DNA of 64,000 nucleotides, taken from the NCBI RefSeq assembly GCF_024868665.1, contig NC_079906.1, forward strand, positions 11,356,833 through 11,420,832. The letters are read 5' to 3'. The notes beneath the pieces are model-generated. The model was not told where the DNA came from. It saw only the letters and a list, made by a program, of their open reading frames with translations, and made no database searches. Position 1 is the first letter of the stretch. Every line of letters starts with the position of its first letter. Position numbers and translations under genes: made by a program. Source of the DNA: Triplophysa rosa. Lineage: Eukaryota > Chordata > Actinopteri > Cypriniformes > Nemacheilidae. Positions 60,344 through 64,000 of this stretch are shown here, piece after piece.

Positions 60344-61808
60344 GCTTCTGTGGGTTATGATTTCTTATGATATTAGCATAAAGAGAGCATAGGTCAGATA
60401 GTTAGGTTGTCAATGAATGTTCATATTAAAATCTCAATCTTGGTTTAAAATTTTAATGGAAATGTCATTTTAAAATTTATTGAAATTGGTTTTGATAGTT
60501 GACAATGGCTTTGTGGCAAATGAAAAACAACATTTTCTTTTAAAAGAAACATCTTCTCTTCATTGGGAAAGTAATTGTTGATATGAGTAAACAGAATTTT
60601 TATTAACTGCTTTAATACTGTAAAAACATAACTTGAAATAAAAAACAAGCCAAACTTTCCAACAAGAGAACTGTTTTGCTCACTTAGTTTTTACAAAATC
60701 TTTTAAGTGCTAATGTACAAAACGTCTTCAACCCAAACACTTTAGCTGTCAAACTCATAGGTTATAGTTATGAATGTTTTGGCTGTTAATCTCACGAGAA
60801 AGTGTCGAGTGAATTTCCAGTTTTCAAATGTAACAGATGGTGCTCCTCCCTTACAGAATTTTAAGACATTTAACAAGACTTTTAAGACTATTTGCAACTA
60901 TCTGCAAAGCAAAAATGCAGCTAGCGTTCTGACACGAAAGTAACATAGTCATGAATTTTTCATTAACATCATTTCATGTAGCAATATTTTCCGGAAAAAT
61001 CCTCTTTAAGTATCGTTTGACCGTTATTGGATATTTCATACACAAACAGCTTTAAATGACAGCTTTTAAGGGGTGGGCATTGCTAAAGCTGCAACAGTGC
61101 ATCATATCACTGGATAAAACATGGAGGAATAGCAGCCATGTTGAAAAGAAAAAGAGAGGTAAAGCACAATAACAGCACTCAATTTAGCTGCCTGCCATTA
61201 GCGAGATGAATTAGCCAAATCCATGCAAGTGACAATGGCTACAGAGGGAACATGATCCTGGAGCCTGAACAACCTGAAGTCCCAGACGCCACCAGGAAGC
61301 AGACGAAGCACTGAGCGGCCCCCGTGAGACCTGGATATCACACACACACGCGCGCATGCATATTTACACAAACAGACATGCACACAAATATGCTCATCTG
61401 CAATACATGAACATAGAAACATGAGTTTTAGCAGACCAGTTGTAGTTCTAACAAAAAGAAAAAGGAGAAAGGGATTTATTCAACGTGATCAAATACAGCA
61501 TAAAAGAACCGCAAAAACTAAATTGCTGTTTTTAAAGCATAACAAAAAAAATTTGGTAAAAAAACGAATTTTATTCATCCATATTGTATTATTTGCTGTT
61601 TTATTTATTGATTATTTATTGTTATTAGATTAATTTCCCTCTCAATATCTCTTTAATGCAAAAGATATGCACAAGGTTCTTTAAGACTTAAATCAGAACA
61701 TTAGCATTATTGTTGGAAAACATTTTAAATGGTCAAATCTGACAATCTAGTCCAAAAATGTAAAAACAACTGTGTCAAAAATTACTATTATTTACAAAAA
61801 AAAAAATA
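60344..61808. other. unique noncoding sequence
   Basis: AT-rich. A short CA/CG tract lies at 61340-61358. Lys-rich 70-codon frame at 61421-61633 without a domain. No element is recognised. Confidence 0.4.
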
Positions 61809-61900
61809 AGAGCATGGCGCTAGCAACACTAAGGTCATGGGTTTGATCCCAGGGATTGCACATACACAGAAACAAATGCATAGTATATGCAATGTAAGGC
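61809..61900 (+). mobile_element. SINE fragment, same family as 46595-46764
   Basis: AGAGCATGGCGCTAGCAACA, B-box-like GGGTTTGATCCC, CACATACACAGAAAC and GCAATGTAAGGC. It lacks both the A-box head and the GGATAAAAGCG tail. It is not a tRNA gene, because the acceptor and D arms are missing. Confidence 0.7.
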
Positions 61901-62061
61901 AAACTAACTTTTCAATAGGCAAACTAACTTTTGTGTTATTCAGTACTGTTTATTTAACTTTACCTGCATGTACATGTGCTGAAAATTAGTTTACGTAACA
62001 TATGTAATTATGAATTTTTTTATGTAAATATGCTGAAAGATTTGTGTGAGGGTTGTATTTT

Positions 62062-62145
62062 AGGGTTAGGAGATGAAAGGAATTATGTCTATAGAAAGTC
62101 CCCATAAAACACGTTAGCACAGCGTGTGTGTGTGTGTATCTGAAT
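62062..62145 (-). repeat. fragment of the 14188-14460 repeat with TG microsatellite
   Basis: GGGTTAGGAG, TATAGAAAGTCCCCATAAAA and then (TG)n. This is the complement of the left end of the 14188 copy, again directly beside a CA/TG run. Confidence 0.6.
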
Positions 62146-63017
62146 GTGTGTGTGTCTGGAAATGTAGACTGTTCTTTTATAACTGATTCTGTAGTAAGTA
62201 GCACTGGTTCTGGGGCCTTTCTGCTTCTCTGCACCGTTGCACAGGCAGGGGTGGTGACATTGACTACAAATGAGTTTAAATATTGAATTCAGGACTGGCA
62301 GACCCTGGACCCCAATCTATTACCCTTGGGAGCCTGGCAGTCACATGCAGACATGTGTATCAGATCACACTGGAGAGGATTTGGAGGGTGAGAGCAAGAT
62401 AGAGGAGGAAAAAAGTGAAAGGTGGTGAAGTCTGTGAATATTTAGTCAACAAGTGCTGAACAATATGATTTTTGAAAGAGTCTATGAAAATGTTGTTCGT
62501 TATAGATTGACAGTGAAGATTAGAATTCTGTTTTACATACTTTTTACGTATTGATCTACAAGTAACTCAATTTAAGTCAACTTTTTACTAAAGGTTTTAA
62601 GTAGAATTTTTTTCATGAATTTCATGTTGAATTTGTTGATGTGTTTAGAAAATTCGTATACAACCAAAGGCAAGCTCTTGTTAAACTTTAGTTGAACGCA
62701 TTATTTACACAAATATAGGAAACAGATCCCTTGATGTCCAAATTAAAACCGACTTCCCAATTTCTTAATTTTGAATTGAACGCTGCCCACCGTCATAATG
62801 CCTGTGGTCTCTGTCAAAAAATGACTTGATAACAGAAAATCCTAGCACTTTGTCTCACACTCCGTTTAGTCTATGACACATTGTGTCTCGGGGCCAGTGT
62901 AAAGCTGCTGTTGTCAGTTACAGCGTGTTTGATATTAGCACATTGTCTTTGTCATAATGGCATCCTCCTGGTTTGTGCCGCACAGCTCGATCTTCTCCAA
63001 TGGCCAGCAGAGCTCTG
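62146..63017. other. unique noncoding sequence
   Basis: No repeat is recognised. The part near 62760-63000 is complex and continues into the inverted duplicate core. Confidence 0.4.
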
Positions 63018-63120
63018 ATGAGGCTTGACATGTGAAGTATGACATCATGCCAGTGGGTGGCCTGTCGGACGGGCCGCACCAGTGAGGTCACAGGTCCCGT
63101 AATGACTTCCTCAGGGTTCG
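63018..63120 (-). repeat. inverted duplicate core (partner 35845-35950)
   Basis: The complement carries GAACCCTGAGGAAGTCATT, GTGACCTCACTGGTG, GCATGATGTCATACTTCACA and CCTCATCAGA. A 71-codon minus-strand frame (62918-63133) spans it, but the partner copy does not keep the frame. Confidence 0.75.
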
Positions 63121-64000
63121 GCAGCAGCTGCATGTAAAAGTGGGGCCATGGATGCTTTTCTGTGTGTTTCTTCCTACTTTCTCTTTTTAAGCTCAGGTGT
63201 TGTGCTTTTCCCTAAAAACTTAAATCGTTCAATTGGTCAAGTTATCCAAAATAAATGTTTGTCTTTGACAGTGGCCTCATTCGTATACTTCACATTGTAT
63301 ATCCAATTTAAAAACAGAAAAATCTTGGCAAAAGTAAAGATCGATATATCATTTTCATGAACATTATTGAAACTGTCCAATAAATGATTTGTAAAACCAA
63401 TTTGAAATTGTTTTGTTTCTGTGTCTGACACAATAATAAAATTAATTAAACAAAATAAAAACAAAAAATGCATCATTATTATTATTATTTATGATAATAA
63501 TATTTGATTTGCACTATATATGACTATATGACTTTTAAGCAATGAAATGCAATTCTCACTTGATACGGAATGGATGTTATGGAAAAAGGTAATTTATGAC
63601 ATTTATTTTTTAACACCTGTGAATGGTATATAATTGCTTCTTTTTACCTGCATTTGTAATACATGTAATAAAAAGCACTGTAAAGCCAGACCAGATGCGT
63701 ATATTCATTTCTATATTCAATAATATTTCAAAAGATCCAAAAACAACCGGTATTATCTAATTGCTCAGTTCAGCGTTGAACATCATGTGACATTTCCAGC
63801 AGAGGCGCATCTACAGGTCACCCTCACCGACTCTCATCTGGATTTATTCTGAGCTGAATCATAGCAGGCCCCGGGCTGTCTTGATAAATAGCTACTGCAG
63901 GCAAACGGAAGAGTGTGCTCTTTGACTTCGTAGGTCATGCTGCCTTGTTGTGGGGACACGGACTAATGCGATCTGAAGTGTTAAGTTATTATGGCGAAAA
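63121..64000. other. unique noncoding sequence
   Basis: AT-rich, with a short TTA/ATT repeat at 63474-63490. The last 250 bp are GC-richer. No gene or element is recognised. Confidence 0.4.

Noticed and set aside
61809..61900. tRNA gene
   Set aside because: Only the anticodon/T-arm side is tRNA-like and the 5' half is missing. It matches a SINE family.
62918..63133. Conserved coding exon in the inverted duplicate
   Set aside because: The partner copy at 35845 has a stop codon and a one-base gap in the matching frame.

Overview
The window is vertebrate, most likely cyprinid teleost (zebrafish/carp-like), nuclear DNA. The main evidence is at least fourteen copies or fragments of a palindromic TTAA-ended repeat resembling the Angel MITEs described from zebrafish. 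With them are tRNA-derived SINE pieces, hAT-like and other terminal-inverted-repeat (TIR) elements, long CT/GA/CA microsatellites and an AT-rich base composition. Nothing looks bacterial, plasmid or viral. No protein-coding gene is securely identifiable. Almost all open frames are short and lie in repeats or in unique noncoding sequence, so this is probably intergenic or intronic DNA. All family names are from memory of repeat structure; no database search was possible.

Layout. 1-20 kb: unique noncoding DNA with a 439-bp TIR element (1499-1937), Angel-like copies, a 292-bp hAT-like element with target duplication (7267-7558), an AT-rich two-unit duplication (9667-10030), a 268-bp solo-LTR candidate with a 5-bp target duplication (12588-12855) and a CA-flanked repeat (14188-14572). 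20.2-20.9 kb: an approximately 80-bp minisatellite that has expanded into TGAG tetranucleotides. 21-31 kb: Angel-like copies, a CpG-rich TATA-containing segment (25110-25440), a GC-rich island (27330-27700), a foldback element with target duplication (29234-29659) and a chimeric TTAA-ended element (29885-30324). 31-43 kb: mostly unique sequence, including about 6.4 kb (36.45-42.93 kb) in which I recognise no transposon. 43-52 kb: mixed repeats, including a SINE nested in an older element (46056-46865).

53.1-54.1 kb is the most gene-like part. A minus-strand exon encodes a pair of C2H2-like zinc fingers. Beside it is a CpG-containing imperfect inverted repeat of about 320 bp that looks like a two-way promoter. 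On the plus side is a short candidate first exon ending in a strong splice-donor sequence. 54.5-57.5 kb is a cluster of TIR elements, and 57.5-64 kb is mostly unique.

The other notable observation is a roughly 105-bp sequence present twice in opposite orientation 27 kb apart (35845-35950 and 63018-63120, about 87% identical). It belongs to no repeat family I recognise. The repeat-poor stretches may hold cis-regulatory DNA, but that is inference and needs cross-species alignment.
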